A stretch of DNA of 64,000 nt, taken from Acuticoccus sp. MNP-M23 (GTDB lineage: Bacteria; Pseudomonadota; Alphaproteobacteria; Rhizobiales; Amorphaceae). Below are positions 44,976 to 54,869 of the stretch, one piece after another. Position numbers and translations under genes: made by a program. Location: the NCBI RefSeq assembly GCF_031195445.1, contig NZ_CP133480.1, positions 558,001-622,000 of the forward strand, written 5' to 3'. Position 1 is the first letter of the stretch, and each line of letters starts with the position of its first letter. The notes under the pieces were generated by a model, which had not been told where the DNA came from, did no database searches, and saw only the letters and a program-made list of their open reading frames with translations.

Positions 44976-45075
44976 GCTCATTCTTGTCTGGTCGCGTCCA
45001 GCTCATTCTCGTCTGGTCGCTTCCAGCTCAGTCCTGCCTGATCGCTTCCAGCTCAATCCTGCCTGATCGCTTCCA
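44976..45075. repeat. Four 25-bp tandem repeats at the yceI 3' end
   Basis: Four contiguous 25-base units (GCTCA...TCCA on the plus strand) at 44976-45000, 45001-45025, 45026-45050 and 45051-45075. The fourth covers the last codons and stop of the yceI gene. Copies 3 and 4 differ by one base; copies 1 and 2 by two. Each copy carries the code for GluLeuGlu-type ends plus a TGA, read in shifting frames because 25 is not a multiple of three. Confidence 0.92.
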
Positions 45076-45637
45076 GCTCGATGATGATCGGAACGTCATC
45101 ACCCACAAGGTTACCGTCCAGCGCGTAGGTCATCCCCCAATTGCTGCGGGGCAGCGTGGTCCGCGCGCTGATGCCGACGACATAGTTGTCGCCCCAGGGG
45201 TAAGGCGCTGCCTTGTTGAGCGTGACATCCAGCGTGACCGGGTGAGTCTCGCCCAGAAGGGTCAGATCGCCGGTGATCTTGCCGCTTGTCTCGCTCTCGG
45301 CCGCCGCCTCGGTCATCGTGAAGGTCGCGAGCGGGTGTGCCTTGGCGCTCAGGAACTCGGCGGAGCGCAGATGCTCGTCGCGCGCCTTGCTGTTGGAGAA
45401 CACGCTCCCGGTTTCGATCTCGACCGTGAGATCCTCCACCGTCCGCGCGGCCTCGTCGAACACGAAGCTGCCGCTCCCTTTCAGGAACATCCCCCACACC
45501 GCGCCATAACCGATGTGGTCGGCGCTGAAGACGACGGAGAAATGTTCGGGGTCGATTTGGTAGCGCGCGGGTTCGGCTGCGGCCGTACCGGTCGCCCCCA
45601 GCGCAATGGCAAGCCCTGCAGCAAACTTGATCGTCAT
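45053..45637 (-). CDS. YceI-family periplasmic protein
   Basis: 194-residue exported lipocalin-like protein that can hold a polyisoprenoid chain. The signal peptide (1-21) ends GTAAA before EPARYQID. The domain has HFSVVFSADHIGYGAVWGMF, FVFDEAARTVEDLTVEIETG and GDLTLLGETHPVTLDVTLN. ATG 45637 is chosen as the signal-peptide start; the 16 upstream codons are not plausible. The C-terminal codons lie in the last unit of a 25-bp tandem repeat. Confidence 0.9.
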   Translation of the reverse strand: MTIKFAAGLAIALGATGTAAAEPARYQIDPEHFSVVFSADHIGYGAVWGMFLKGSGSFVFDEAARTVEDLTVEIETGSVFSNSKARDEHLRSAEFLSAKAHPLATFTMTEAAAESETSGKITGDLTLLGETHPVTLDVTLNKAAPYPWGDNYVVGISARTTLPRSNWGMTYALDGNLVGDDVPIIIELEAIRQD

Positions 45638-45835
45638 CACCGTTCCCCCAAGGTTTGCGGCCATACTGGCGCCTCGGCAGCACACCGCGATGCGGCTGGT
45701 CGCCGCAGCACCCTTCGCGCATCAGCCGTCGACGCCACGTCCGCGTCCCACACGCAGCGCGAAAGGGCGGATTGCCGTCACGGCGGCGTCTTTCGTCGCA
45801 CTTATGCCGCCCGGCAATGGCGGACCGGGGGACGT

Positions 45836-46897
45836 TCAGTCGTCTGCCGCAAGGGCGCGGCGGACGGCCTTCGCCATCAGCGTGGGGAGACCCGCCTCCT
45901 CCGGCAAGCGCCAGTAGGCTCCGGCGGGGGCCTCTGTCCCGGCCGCCACCTCGGCCTTCATCACGTCCAGCGTCAGTTCGGCATGGGTGAACCCGTGGCT
46001 GATGGCGCCGGCCGCCCGCCATGGCGCCGCAAACGGGGCGTGGGGCGCCGGGTCAGGCGCGACAGGCGCCCAGGGCGTGCCGAACAGTTCCGGCATGGCG
46101 CCGAGCAGGCCCTTCGCCGGGCGCACGCGGAACAGCGCCGCCCCGTCGGGCCGAAACGGCGCATACACGGTGCCGAACCACGCAGCGCGCGCCTTCTTCG
46201 GCATCTTGCGCGGGTAATCGAGCGGGTTGCCGGCAGCGGCCGCCCGGCAGTCTGCGTTGAGGGGGCAGAGCGCGCACAGCGGATTGCGCGGGGTGCAGAT
46301 GGTGGCGCCGAGGTCCATCATGGCTTGCGCAAAATCGCCCGGACGGCCCTCCGGTACCATCGCCTCGACCAGCCCGCGAACCCGCGCCATCTCGGCCTTG
46401 GGCGGACGCTCCAGCGCCACCAGCCGGGCCACCACCCGCTCCACGTTGCCGTCCACCACCGGGGCCGGCTCGTCAAACGCGATGGCCGCAACCGCGGCGG
46501 CGGTGTAGGCGCCAATGCCCGGAAGTGCACGCAGTTCAGCCTCGGTGGCGGGAAAACGCCCGCCCGCCTCGGCCACCGCCCGCGCGCATTTCAGCAGGTT
46601 GCGGGCTCTGGCGTAGTAGCCAAGGCCCGCCCAGGCTTCCATCACCGCGGCATCATCTGCCCCCGCAAGCGCCTCCACGGTGGGCCAGCGCGCGGTGAAC
46701 CGCTCGAAATAGGGGCCGACAGCCGCCACCGTGGTCTGTTGCAGCATCACCTCGGAGAGCCACACCTTGTAAGGTTCGGTGCGGCCGCTGGTGGCGCGCC
46801 AGGGCATCGCCCGCTTGTGCCGGTCGTACCAGACAAGGAGGCGGCGGGCGGTGGCCGGCCCCGGCTCGGGCACTGAAAGGGTCGATGCGGATGTCAC
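45836..46897 (-). CDS. mutY: A/G-specific adenine glycosylase
   Basis: 353-residue DNA repair enzyme that removes A opposite 8-oxo-G. The helix-hairpin-helix is ALPGIGAYTAAAVAAIAF, the catalytic Asp is in VVDGNVERVVARL, Glu is in WLSEVMLQQTTV and the FeS cluster cysteines are CTPRNPLCALCPLNADC. The C-terminal NUDIX-like domain covers the last about 120 residues. The GTG at 46897 gives a family-sized protein; the open frame to 47302 crosses the divergent dciA. No strong ribosome site. Confidence 0.94.
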   Translation of the reverse strand: MTSASTLSVPEPGPATARRLLVWYDRHKRAMPWRATSGRTEPYKVWLSEVMLQQTTVAAVGPYFERFTARWPTVEALAGADDAAVMEAWAGLGYYARARNLLKCARAVAEAGGRFPATEAELRALPGIGAYTAAAVAAIAFDEPAPVVDGNVERVVARLVALERPPKAEMARVRGLVEAMVPEGRPGDFAQAMMDLGATICTPRNPLCALCPLNADCRAAAAGNPLDYPRKMPKKARAAWFGTVYAPFRPDGAALFRVRPAKGLLGAMPELFGTPWAPVAPDPAPHAPFAAPWRAAGAISHGFTHAELTLDVMKAEVAAGTEAPAGAYWRLPEEAGLPTLMAKAVRRALAADD

Positions 46898-47037
46898 GGC
46901 GCTGACTGTGCCGGCCCGTGCTGCCGACGCAAGGGGTGCCGGCCGTGCCGCCCGCTTTCCCCACAGGCCCGCCCCGTCACCGGCCGTGGCGCGCATCCGT
47001 GCTTGCGCGCGGGGCGCGGCTGGAGGATCGTCCGACC

Positions 47038-47535
47038 ATGGCATACTACAAGAAAAATTCGCAGCCTCTGGCCGAGATTGTCTCCGGTCTGATGACGCCG
47101 TCGTGCCGCCAGCGCGGGGTCGCCAATTCCGCGTTGCTGCTCGATCCCGTGGAGCTGTTCGGCGAGAAGCTGGCGCGCACCGCCACGGTGGAGCGCGTGG
47201 TCTGGCCGCGCGGCAGCCGGATCGACCAGGGGAGCAGCACCGGCGCAACGCTTGTGATTTCCGCCGACCCCGGCAGCGCGTTGATGCTTCAGCATGTCGC
47301 ACCGCAGGTGATCGAGCGGGCCAACCTCATCATCGGCTGGCCGGCCATTTCCCGCCTCAAGGTGACACAGGCCACGCGTCGGGCGCGCAAACCAGCCCCG
47401 CCGCCCCGCCCGGTGCTCGACCCCGCCGCTGTGCAACGCCTTTCCGAATCGATGCCCGACATTGAAGACAGGGGCCTTCGCGATGCCCTTGCCCGGCTCG
47501 GGGCCGGCATTGCGCGCCGCCGCGCGGACCGCTGA
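47038..47535 (+). CDS. DciA/DUF721 family helicase-loader protein
   Basis: 165 residues. The KH-like DciA fold includes VWPRGSRIDQGSSTGATLVI and LQHVAPQVIERANLIIGWPA. DciA-type proteins help load the replicative helicase DnaB in bacteria that lack DnaC. The C-terminal third is Pro/Arg-rich and likely disordered. ATG 47038 fits the family start. It lies divergent from mutY and upstream of dsbA and smc, the usual alphaproteobacterial order. Confidence 0.82.
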   Translation: MAYYKKNSQPLAEIVSGLMTPSCRQRGVANSALLLDPVELFGEKLARTATVERVVWPRGSRIDQGSSTGATLVISADPGSALMLQHVAPQVIERANLIIGWPAISRLKVTQATRRARKPAPPPRPVLDPAAVQRLSESMPDIEDRGLRDALARLGAGIARRRADR

Positions 47536-47660
47536 CAGCCTGCCGCTCTGACGCAGAATTGACCGCCCGATGCGCTGCCTTACCGGCTCGTAAGGTGCCA
47601 CGCGGTTTCACGGGGCTCCGAAAAGACCCATAATACCTCAAACAGATATTGGGGTTTCAA

Positions 47661-48257
47661 ATGATCAGCCGCCGCGCCTTTGCCGCGCTCGCCTTCGCGC
47701 TCTCCCTGCCGCTCAGCTTCTCCGGCGCAAACGCCGCCGAGCCGCTGCCGGACATGGTGATGGGCAGCGAAGATGCGCCCGTCACCGTTGTCGAATATGC
47801 ATCGATGACCTGCCCGCACTGCGCCAACTTTCACTCCACCACGTTCAAGGAACTGAAGACCGAGTATATAGACACCGGCAAGGTCAAGTTCGTCCTGCGG
47901 GAATTTCCGTTCGACCCGCTGGCCGCCGCGGTCTTCATGCTCGCCCGCTGTTCCGACGATAAATATTACGACGTTGTGGACCTCTACTTCGAGCACCAGC
48001 GCGAGTGGGCGGTGCAGGAGGATGCCCTGCCGAAAATCCGTGGATTGGCCCGTCAGGCAGGCTTCTCAGACGACGACTTCCAGGCATGCTTAACAGATCA
48101 GAAACTCCTCGACGGCATTAATGCGGTCAAGGACAAGGGATACGAGGAGATGGGTGTGCGCGCCACGCCCACGATCTTCGTCGACGGTGAGAAACTTGAA
48201 GGCTCCCGCGATATGCGCGCTCTGCGCGACGCAATCGACCCGAAGCTGGACAGCTAG
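47661..48257 (+). CDS. DsbA-family thiol oxidoreductase
   Basis: 198-residue exported thioredoxin-fold protein. A signal peptide (about 1-28) ends SGANAA. The redox motif is CPHC in EYASMTCPHCANFHSTTF, and the cis-Pro loop is in VRATPTIFVDGEKLEG. It likely forms disulfides in the periplasm, possibly including the cysteine-rich carbonic anhydrase at 16 kb (inference). GGGG seven bases before ATG 47661 supports this start over an ATG four codons earlier. Confidence 0.92.
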   Translation: MISRRAFAALAFALSLPLSFSGANAAEPLPDMVMGSEDAPVTVVEYASMTCPHCANFHSTTFKELKTEYIDTGKVKFVLREFPFDPLAAAVFMLARCSDDKYYDVVDLYFEHQREWAVQEDALPKIRGLARQAGFSDDDFQACLTDQKLLDGINAVKDKGYEEMGVRATPTIFVDGEKLEGSRDMRALRDAIDPKLDS

Positions 48258-48308
48258 TCCCGCAATTGCCGGGGTGCGCCTTGCTGCGCCCCGGTCCGGA
48301 CTGCGCTG

Positions 48309-51300
48309 ATGCAGTTCGACAAGCTCCGCCTCATCGGCTTCAAGTCGTTCTGCGAACCGACCGATGTGATCATCGAGAAGGGGCTGACCGGCGTCGTCGG
48401 CCCCAACGGCTGCGGCAAGTCCAACCTCGTCGAGGCGCTGCGCTGGGCGATGGGCGAAGCGTCCTACAAGTCCGTCCGCGGCTCTTCCATGGACGACGTG
48501 ATCTTCGCCGGGTCCGGCAAGCGCTCCACCCGCGACAAGGCCGAAGTCACCCTCTTCCTCGACAATACCGACCGTAATGCCCCCGCCGAGCTGAACAACG
48601 CCGACCATCTTGAGGTCTCGCGCACCATCACCCGCGCTCTGGGGTCGGACTACCGGGTCAACGGCAAGACGGTTCGCGCCAAGGACGTCCAGCTCCTGTT
48701 CGCCGATGCCGCGACAGGCTCGCGCTCGCCCTCCATGGTGCGGCAGGGGCAGGTGGCCGAGCTGATCGCCGCCAAGCCGACCGACCGGCGCAACGTGCTG
48801 GAAGAGGCCGCCGGCATCTCGGGCCTGCGCGCCCGCAAGCACGAAGCGTCGCTGAAGCTCAACCAGGCCGAAGTGAACCTCTCGCGGGTCGATGACGTCG
48901 CCGGCGAGGTCGAGCGGCAGGTGGAGGGGCTGAAGCGGCAGGCCCGCGCCGCCAAACGCTACAAGGCACTTTCGGCCGAAATCCGCACGCTGGAAGCTGC
49001 CGTCCATCACCTCAGGTGGATCGACGCGCGGCAAAGCGCCAAGACCACCGCGGAAGCGCTCGCCGCTGCCAAGGCCGCGCTCACCGAAGCGTCGGCCACG
49101 CAAACCCGCACCGCCACCGACGAAGCCGCCGCGGGCCACGCGATGCCCGCGCTGCGCGAGGCCGAATCCGAGGCCGCCGCCGCCCGCGCCAGCCTTGCAG
49201 CCGACCTTGCCGCCCTCAACGAGAAGGACCGGCAGACCGAAGCGCGCCTCGCGGCCCTCAAAAAGAGCGTCGACGCCCTCACCGCCGATCTCAAGCGCCA
49301 GGACGGCGCCGAGGCCGACGCTGCCAGCGCCGTTGCCCGGTTGAAGGGCGAGGAAGACCAGCTCATCCGCGCCAACGATGGCTGCGACGAGCGCGTCGAG
49401 GTGCTGGAAGAACAGGCCATGGCGCTGGCCGAAGCTGCCGAGGAAGCCGACAGCGCTGCCCTCGATGCTGTGGAAAAGGCCGCCGAAGTGCTCGCCGCCC
49501 GCGCAGCGTCCGACGCTGCCGAGAAGCGGGCCCGCGACGCCGTGCAGACCGCTGAGGCCGACGTCGCCCGCCTCACGCGTGAGCTCGCCGCGGCCCGCAA
49601 TTCCGACGCGATGCGCGCCGCCGAAGCCTCTGCGGAAGCGTTGGCCGCCGCAGAGGACGCCGAAACCGAAGCCGCTGCGGCGCAGATTGACGCCGAAGCC
49701 GCCCTCCCGCCGCTGAAAAGCGCCGAGGCCGAAACGCGCGAGGCGGTGGAACGGCTGCGCGCCGAGATTTCCGGCCGCGATGCCGAAGCCAAGGCACTGG
49801 CTCGCCTCACCGCCGGCTCCAACGCCGGTGCGGATGCCGCGCTGGAGCGCTGCAAGGTGGCACCGGGCTATGAGATCGCCTTTGCCATCGCGCTGGGGGA
49901 CGACTTGTCCGCCCCAGTCAGCGATGACGCACCGCTGCGCTGGACGCTGAATGACGGCACCGACGCGAGCCTTCCGGGCGGCGAGGTGCTGGCGGACAAG
50001 GTGGACGCCCCCGCCCCGCTCCGCCGCCGCCTTGCGCAGATTGCCGTGGTCGACCCGGCCGAGGGCCCCAGGCTGCAACCCTTGCTGACGGCCGGCCAGC
50101 GCCTCGTCAGCCGCGACGGTGCGTTGTGGCGCTGGGACGGGTTCTGCCGCAATGCCGGCGCGCCCAGCGCCGCCGCCGAGCGCCTTTCGCAAAAGAACCG
50201 CCTTGCCGTGCTGGAGCGCGAACTTGCCGAGCTGCGCGCCCGCAAGGAGACCGCAGAAGCCGCCGCCAACACCGCACGCGATGCCGCGCGGGCCGCCGTT
50301 GCGCTGGAAACCACGGCCCGGCAGGCCGTTGGCGCCGCACGGACCAAGCTTGCCGCCGCCCGCAAGACCGCCGCAGCCGCAGAGGCGGCCGCACGCGACG
50401 CCGTCAACAAGGAAACCCGCCTCTCAGCCGCCGTCGAAACGGCCACCGCGCGCGAGGCTGAAACCAGAGCCGCGCTGGAGCACCACACCGCAGAGGCGCC
50501 CCCCTCGGGCGAAAACGAGATTGCCGCGCGCGACGCGGCCAAGGCACGTGCGGCCGCCGCGCGTGAGGCGGCCGCACGCGCTGGCAACGCCATGGAGGCC
50601 GAGCGCCGCGCCGTCATCGGCCGGATGCGGCGGCTGGAGCGGATCGCCGCCGAGCTGAAGGACTGGCAAAACCGCCTCTCCGGCGCCGGCCAGCACCGCA
50701 AGGACCTCTCCGCCCGCCTCGACGAAGCCATTGCCGCCCGTGACGATCTGGCCGAGACCCCGTCAGAGACCGCGCTGGAACGCAGGCGCCTTACCAGCGC
50801 CCTCGCCAAGGCGGAGGAAACGCTGCAAGCCACCGCCGGTGCCAGAGCCAGCGGCGAGGCCCGCGAGCGCGACGCCGTTGCCGCAGCCCGTCGTGCGCTG
50901 GACGGCCTCAGCACCGCCCGTGAAGCTGCCGGGCGCGCCGAAGAGCGCGTCACCGCCGCCGCCGAGCGCCTCTCCCAGGTGGAGACGGACCTGCGCGAGG
51001 TGCTGGACGCGGAGCCGCATCAGGCCGCCCGGCTGGCGCAGATCGACACCGCGGCCCCGCTTCCGGACCTTCGCGAATCGGAAAACCGGCTCGACAAATT
51101 GAAGGTGGAGCGCGAGCGGATCGGCGGCGTGAACCTGTGCGCCGAGGACGAGCTTGCCGAAATTGCCGAACGGCAGGGCAACATGATGGCCGAGCGCGAC
51201 GACCTCATTGCCGCCATCGAAAAACTGCGCGACGGCATCAAGACCCTCAACAAGGAAGCGCGCGGCCGGCTGCTTGCCTCCTTCGAGGAGGTGAACAGCC

Positions 51301-51746
51301 AGTTCCAGCGCCTGTTCACGGCGCTGTTCGGCGGCGGCGAAGCCTCGCTCAGGCTTACCGAGGCCGACGACCCGCTGGACGCGGGGCTTGACATTCTCGC
51401 CCGCCCGCCCGGCAAGAAGCCGCAGGTGCTCTCGCTCCTTTCCGGCGGCGAGCAGACGCTGACGGCCACCGCGCTCATCTTCGCGGTGTTCCTCACCAAC
51501 CCTGCGCCAATCTGCGTTCTGGACGAGATCGACGCGCCGCTCGACGACGCCAACGTCGAGCGTTTCTGCGGCCTTCTGGAAGAAATGCGCCGCACCACCG
51601 ACACGCGCTTTCTGGTGATTACCCACAACCCGATCACCATGGCGCGGATGGACCGGCTTTACGGCGTGACCATGGTGGAGCGCGGCGTCTCGCAGCTGGT
51701 CTCCGTCAGCCTCGCCGACGCCGAAGTTCTGGCGGAAAGCGCCTGA
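48309..51746 (+). CDS. smc: Chromosome segregation ATPase SMC
   Basis: 1145-residue SMC. Walker A is GPNGCGKSNL near residue 31, the signature LLSGGEQTLTATALIF and Walker B VLDEIDAPLDD near the C-terminus. Two Ala/Glu/Arg-rich coiled coils (about 160-500 and 620-960) flank the hinge (about 505-620), which begins ALERCKVAPGYEIAFAIALG. The hinge is the short alphaproteobacterial type. It organises and separates chromosomes with ScpA and ScpB, which are not in this window. It starts 51 bp after the dsbA-type gene. Confidence 0.95.
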   Translation: MQFDKLRLIGFKSFCEPTDVIIEKGLTGVVGPNGCGKSNLVEALRWAMGEASYKSVRGSSMDDVIFAGSGKRSTRDKAEVTLFLDNTDRNAPAELNNADHLEVSRTITRALGSDYRVNGKTVRAKDVQLLFADAATGSRSPSMVRQGQVAELIAAKPTDRRNVLEEAAGISGLRARKHEASLKLNQAEVNLSRVDDVAGEVERQVEGLKRQARAAKRYKALSAEIRTLEAAVHHLRWIDARQSAKTTAEALAAAKAALTEASATQTRTATDEAAAGHAMPALREAESEAAAARASLAADLAALNEKDRQTEARLAALKKSVDALTADLKRQDGAEADAASAVARLKGEEDQLIRANDGCDERVEVLEEQAMALAEAAEEADSAALDAVEKAAEVLAARAASDAAEKRARDAVQTAEADVARLTRELAAARNSDAMRAAEASAEALAAAEDAETEAAAAQIDAEAALPPLKSAEAETREAVERLRAEISGRDAEAKALARLTAGSNAGADAALERCKVAPGYEIAFAIALGDDLSAPVSDDAPLRWTLNDGTDASLPGGEVLADKVDAPAPLRRRLAQIAVVDPAEGPRLQPLLTAGQRLVSRDGALWRWDGFCRNAGAPSAAAERLSQKNRLAVLERELAELRARKETAEAAANTARDAARAAVALETTARQAVGAARTKLAAARKTAAAAEAAARDAVNKETRLSAAVETATAREAETRAALEHHTAEAPPSGENEIAARDAAKARAAAAREAAARAGNAMEAERRAVIGRMRRLERIAAELKDWQNRLSGAGQHRKDLSARLDEAIAARDDLAETPSETALERRRLTSALAKAEETLQATAGARASGEARERDAVAAARRALDGLSTAREAAGRAEERVTAAAERLSQVETDLREVLDAEPHQAARLAQIDTAAPLPDLRESENRLDKLKVERERIGGVNLCAEDELAEIAERQGNMMAERDDLIAAIEKLRDGIKTLNKEARGRLLASFEEVNSQFQRLFTALFGGGEASLRLTEADDPLDAGLDILARPPGKKPQVLSLLSGGEQTLTATALIFAVFLTNPAPICVLDEIDAPLDDANVERFCGLLEEMRRTTDTRFLVITHNPITMARMDRLYGVTMVERGVSQLVSVSLADAEVLAESA

Positions 51747-51776
51747 TCCTCGACCATGTGGTCACAACCTGACGCA

Positions 51777-51805
51777 TTGGCGCCGCCCGCCCGACCCGCT
51801 ATGTC
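51777..51805 (+). promoter_or_regulatory. Candidate crtI promoter
   Basis: TTGGCG and TATGTC with a 17-base spacer, ending 24 bases before the crtI ATG in the 83-bp gap after smc. Moderate match only. Confidence 0.35.
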
Positions 51806-51829
51806 GTTGGGCGACAAGAGGGACGTGCG

Positions 51830-53332
51830 ATGACCAAGGCGGTTGTAATCGGTTCAGGCTTCGGCGGGCTCGCGCTCGCTATTCGCCTACAGTCCGCAGG
51901 GATCAAGACCACGCTCGTGGAAGCGCGCGACAAGCCCGGCGGCAGAGCCTACGTCTATCAGGACGACGGCTTCACCTTCGATGCCGGCCCCACCGTCATC
52001 ACCGATCCTGCCTGCCTTGCCGAGCTGTTCACCCTCTCCGGCCGCCGGATCGAGGACTATGTGGATCTCGTCCCCGTCACCCCGTTCTACCAGCTCCGCT
52101 GGGAAGACGGCGACGTCTTCGACTACGTCAACGACCAGGCCGAACTCGACCGCCAGATCGAGGCGCGCAACCCGAAGGACGTGGTGGGCTACCGCAAATT
52201 CCTCGCCTACTCCGAGGCGCTCTACCACGAGGGCTACGAGAAGCTGGGCGCCGTCCCGTTCCTCGACTTCAAGTCGATGATCCGCGTGGCGCCGCAGTTG
52301 ATGCGCCTGCAATCCTGGCGCACGCTCTACGCACGGGTGGCGGACTTCATCGAGGACGATCACCTGCGGCAGGCGTTCTCGTTCCACACGCTGCTGGTGG
52401 GCGGCAACCCGTTCGCGACCAGCGCCATCTACGGGCTGATCCACGCGCTGGAGCGGCGCGGCGGGGTGTGGTTCGCCATGGGCGGCACCGGCGCGCTGAT
52501 TGCCGGCATGGTGCGCCTGTTCGAGGACCTTGGCGGCACGGTGCGCCTCAGCGCCCCGGTGGAGCAGATCCTCACCGACGGCAACCGCGCCACCGGCGTG
52601 CAGCTTGCCGGCGAAACGCTGGAGGCCGATCTCGTCGCCAGCAACGCCGACGTGATGCACACCTACAAGGCGCTCCTGTCAGAAAGCGCGCGGGGCGCGA
52701 AAGAGGCCAAGAGGCTGGCGAAGAAGCGTTATTCCAACTCCCTCTTCGTCATCTATTTCGGCCTCGACCGCGAGGTGCCCAACGACCTCGAACACCACGT
52801 CATCCTGTTCGGCCCGCGCTATCGTGAGCTGATCGGCGAGATATTCAAGGGCCCCGAGCTGGCGGAGGATTTCTCGCTCTACCTCCACGCCCCCTCAAAG
52901 ACCGACCCGTCGCTGGCCCCGCCCGGCCAGTCTGCCTACTATGTGCTTGCACCGGTGCCGCATCTGGGCGCCGCCGACATCGACTGGGCGGTGGAAGGCC
53001 CGAAATATCGCGATCGCGTTCTGGCCTACCTGGAAGAAAAGGCCATCCCGCGCTTGCGTGAAACCATGGTGACGTGCCGCATCTTCACCCCCGCCGATTT
53101 CGAGACCGAGCTGAACGCGCACATGGGGTCGGCCTTTTCGCTGGAGCCGATCCTCACCCAGTCGGCCTATTTCCGCTGCCACAACCGGGACGACAAGATT
53201 TCCAACCTCTACCTCGTCGGCGCCGGCACGCATCCGGGTGCGGGTGTGCCGGGCGTGGTGGGCTCGGCCAAGGCAACCGCAGCGCTCGCACTGGCAGATT
53301 TCGGCCGCCCGTCCGCCGTGGCCGCGGAATAA
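51830..53332 (+). CDS. crtI: Phytoene desaturase
   Basis: 500-residue FAD enzyme that introduces four double bonds into phytoene to give lycopene. The FAD-binding start is VVIGSGFGGLALAIRLQSAG, then FTFDAGPTVITDP. The C-terminal signature includes YLVGAGTHPGAGVPGVVGSA. It is the first gene of the carotenoid cluster. Stop and crtB start are 6 bp apart, so the two form an operon. Confidence 0.96.
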   Translation: MTKAVVIGSGFGGLALAIRLQSAGIKTTLVEARDKPGGRAYVYQDDGFTFDAGPTVITDPACLAELFTLSGRRIEDYVDLVPVTPFYQLRWEDGDVFDYVNDQAELDRQIEARNPKDVVGYRKFLAYSEALYHEGYEKLGAVPFLDFKSMIRVAPQLMRLQSWRTLYARVADFIEDDHLRQAFSFHTLLVGGNPFATSAIYGLIHALERRGGVWFAMGGTGALIAGMVRLFEDLGGTVRLSAPVEQILTDGNRATGVQLAGETLEADLVASNADVMHTYKALLSESARGAKEAKRLAKKRYSNSLFVIYFGLDREVPNDLEHHVILFGPRYRELIGEIFKGPELAEDFSLYLHAPSKTDPSLAPPGQSAYYVLAPVPHLGAADIDWAVEGPKYRDRVLAYLEEKAIPRLRETMVTCRIFTPADFETELNAHMGSAFSLEPILTQSAYFRCHNRDDKISNLYLVGAGTHPGAGVPGVVGSAKATAALALADFGRPSAVAAE

Positions 53333-53338
53333 GGCACC

Positions 53339-54283
53339 ATGGCCCAACCTGCCGGCGATGCCGCCTACGCCCGCGAGGCCATCGCCAGGGGCTCCAGAAG
53401 TTTTGCAGCCGCCTCCCGCCTGCTGCCGCCCGCCGTGCGAGACGATGTGGCCAGGCTCTACGCCTGGTGCCGCCATGCTGACGATGTAATCGACGGCCAG
53501 GTGCTCGGCCACGGCGAAAGCAAGGTCGACGATCCGGCCGCCAAACTCGTCACACTGCGCGAGAGCACCGATGCCGTGCTGGAGGGCCGGCAGATCGGCG
53601 ACCCTGTGTTCGACGGCTTTGGCGCGGTTGCGCGCGCGCACGGCATCACCCCGCGCCTCGCCCATGACCTTCTCGACGGATTTGCTCTGGACGTGGCTGG
53701 CGCCCGATACGCCGGTATCGACGATCTCGCCCGCTATTGTTACGGCGTTGCGGGCTCTGTCGGCGTGATGATGGCGCTGGTGATCGGCGTCCCGCGCACC
53801 GATGCCGACACGCTGGACCGCGCCTGCGATCTGGGCCTTGCCTTCCAGATGACCAACATCGCCCGCGACGTGGTTGCCGACGCGCAGACTGGCCGCATCT
53901 ACCTGCCGACCGGCTGGCTGGCCGAGGTGGGCCTTGGCGCCGACCCGGCAGCGGTGGCCGCGCCGGACAATCGTGCGGCCGTGTGGCAGGTGGCGGAGCG
54001 GCTGGTGCGGGCGGGTGACGCCTACTATCGCAGCGCCGAGGTGGGCGTTGCGCGCCTCCCTTTCCGCGCCGCATGGGCGATCGCGTCCGCCGGGCGCGTC
54101 TACCGTGCCATCGGCCTTCGCCGCCAGCGTGCAGGGCCGGCCGGGCTCAGCACCCGCGCCACCACCACGGGCGGCGAAAAGGCCCGGATCATTGCCGCAG
54201 CCGCCATCGGCGCTGCACGGGGCGAACGGCCGGGCCTTGCCTACGATCGCACCGGCCTGTGGCAGCGCCCGCCGCGGCCCTGA
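53339..54283 (+). CDS. crtB: Phytoene synthase
   Basis: 314-residue prenyltransferase that joins two GGPP to phytoene. The two Asp-rich sites are YAWCRHADDVIDGQ and NIARDVVADAQTGRIYLP. Length and ends are normal. It needs GGPP from a crtE gene that is not in the window. It ends 21 bp from the convergent crtZ end, with no clear terminator between. Confidence 0.96.
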   Translation: MAQPAGDAAYAREAIARGSRSFAAASRLLPPAVRDDVARLYAWCRHADDVIDGQVLGHGESKVDDPAAKLVTLRESTDAVLEGRQIGDPVFDGFGAVARAHGITPRLAHDLLDGFALDVAGARYAGIDDLARYCYGVAGSVGVMMALVIGVPRTDADTLDRACDLGLAFQMTNIARDVVADAQTGRIYLPTGWLAEVGLGADPAAVAAPDNRAAVWQVAERLVRAGDAYYRSAEVGVARLPFRAAWAIASAGRVYRAIGLRRQRAGPAGLSTRATTTGGEKARIIAAAAIGAARGERPGLAYDRTGLWQRPPRP

Positions 54284-54304
54284 CCGCGCGGCACAGCGCC
54301 GGGA

Positions 54305-54832
54305 TCATTTGAGTGCAGGCGACCGATCGGCAGGGTCGGGCGCGGTGGCGCGGTCCCGCCGGGAGCGGACCGAGGCGTTGGCCTTCAGCCGTGCCTTCAG
54401 GTTCGCAAGCGGGGGGGCATAGAGGAAGCCGAACGACACGCAACCATCGCGCCCCTCCACGGCATGGTGCATCTTGTGCGCCTGGACCAGCCGCTTGAGG
54501 TAACCCGTCCGCGGCACCCAGCGGAACGGCCAGCGGTGATGGACCAGGCCGTCATGCACGATGAAATAAAGGATGCCGTAGACCATCAGCCCGATGCCGA
54601 TCTGCCGCAGCGGCCAGACCCCGGCGATGCCGAAGGTGATCAGGGCGCCCGACAGGATGGAGAACACCACGGCGTACAGATCGTTCTTTTCCAGTGCGCC
54701 CTCGGTTTCCTCGTGGTGGGATTTGTGCCAGCCCCAGCCAAGGGGTCCGTGCATCACGAAGCGGTGGGTGGCGTAGGCAACGCCCTCCATCAGCGCGACA
54801 GTGGCGAGCACGATCAGAATGTTGAGAAGCAT
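54305..54832 (-). CDS. crtZ: Beta-carotene 3-hydroxylase
   Basis: 175-residue di-iron membrane hydroxylase that adds 3-OH to beta-ionone rings. The His motifs are HRFVMHG, HKSHHE, HDGLVHHRWP and HKMHHAVEGRDGC. Three or four helices are predicted. The C-terminus has a basic disordered tail. It lies downstream of crtW on the minus strand (37 bp apart). Confidence 0.94.
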   Translation of the reverse strand: MLLNILIVLATVALMEGVAYATHRFVMHGPLGWGWHKSHHEETEGALEKNDLYAVVFSILSGALITFGIAGVWPLRQIGIGLMVYGILYFIVHDGLVHHRWPFRWVPRTGYLKRLVQAHKMHHAVEGRDGCVSFGFLYAPPLANLKARLKANASVRSRRDRATAPDPADRSPALK

Positions 54833-54869
54833 CGTTCGCGCTCCCGCGCCGCGTTGGAGGTTACGCCCG

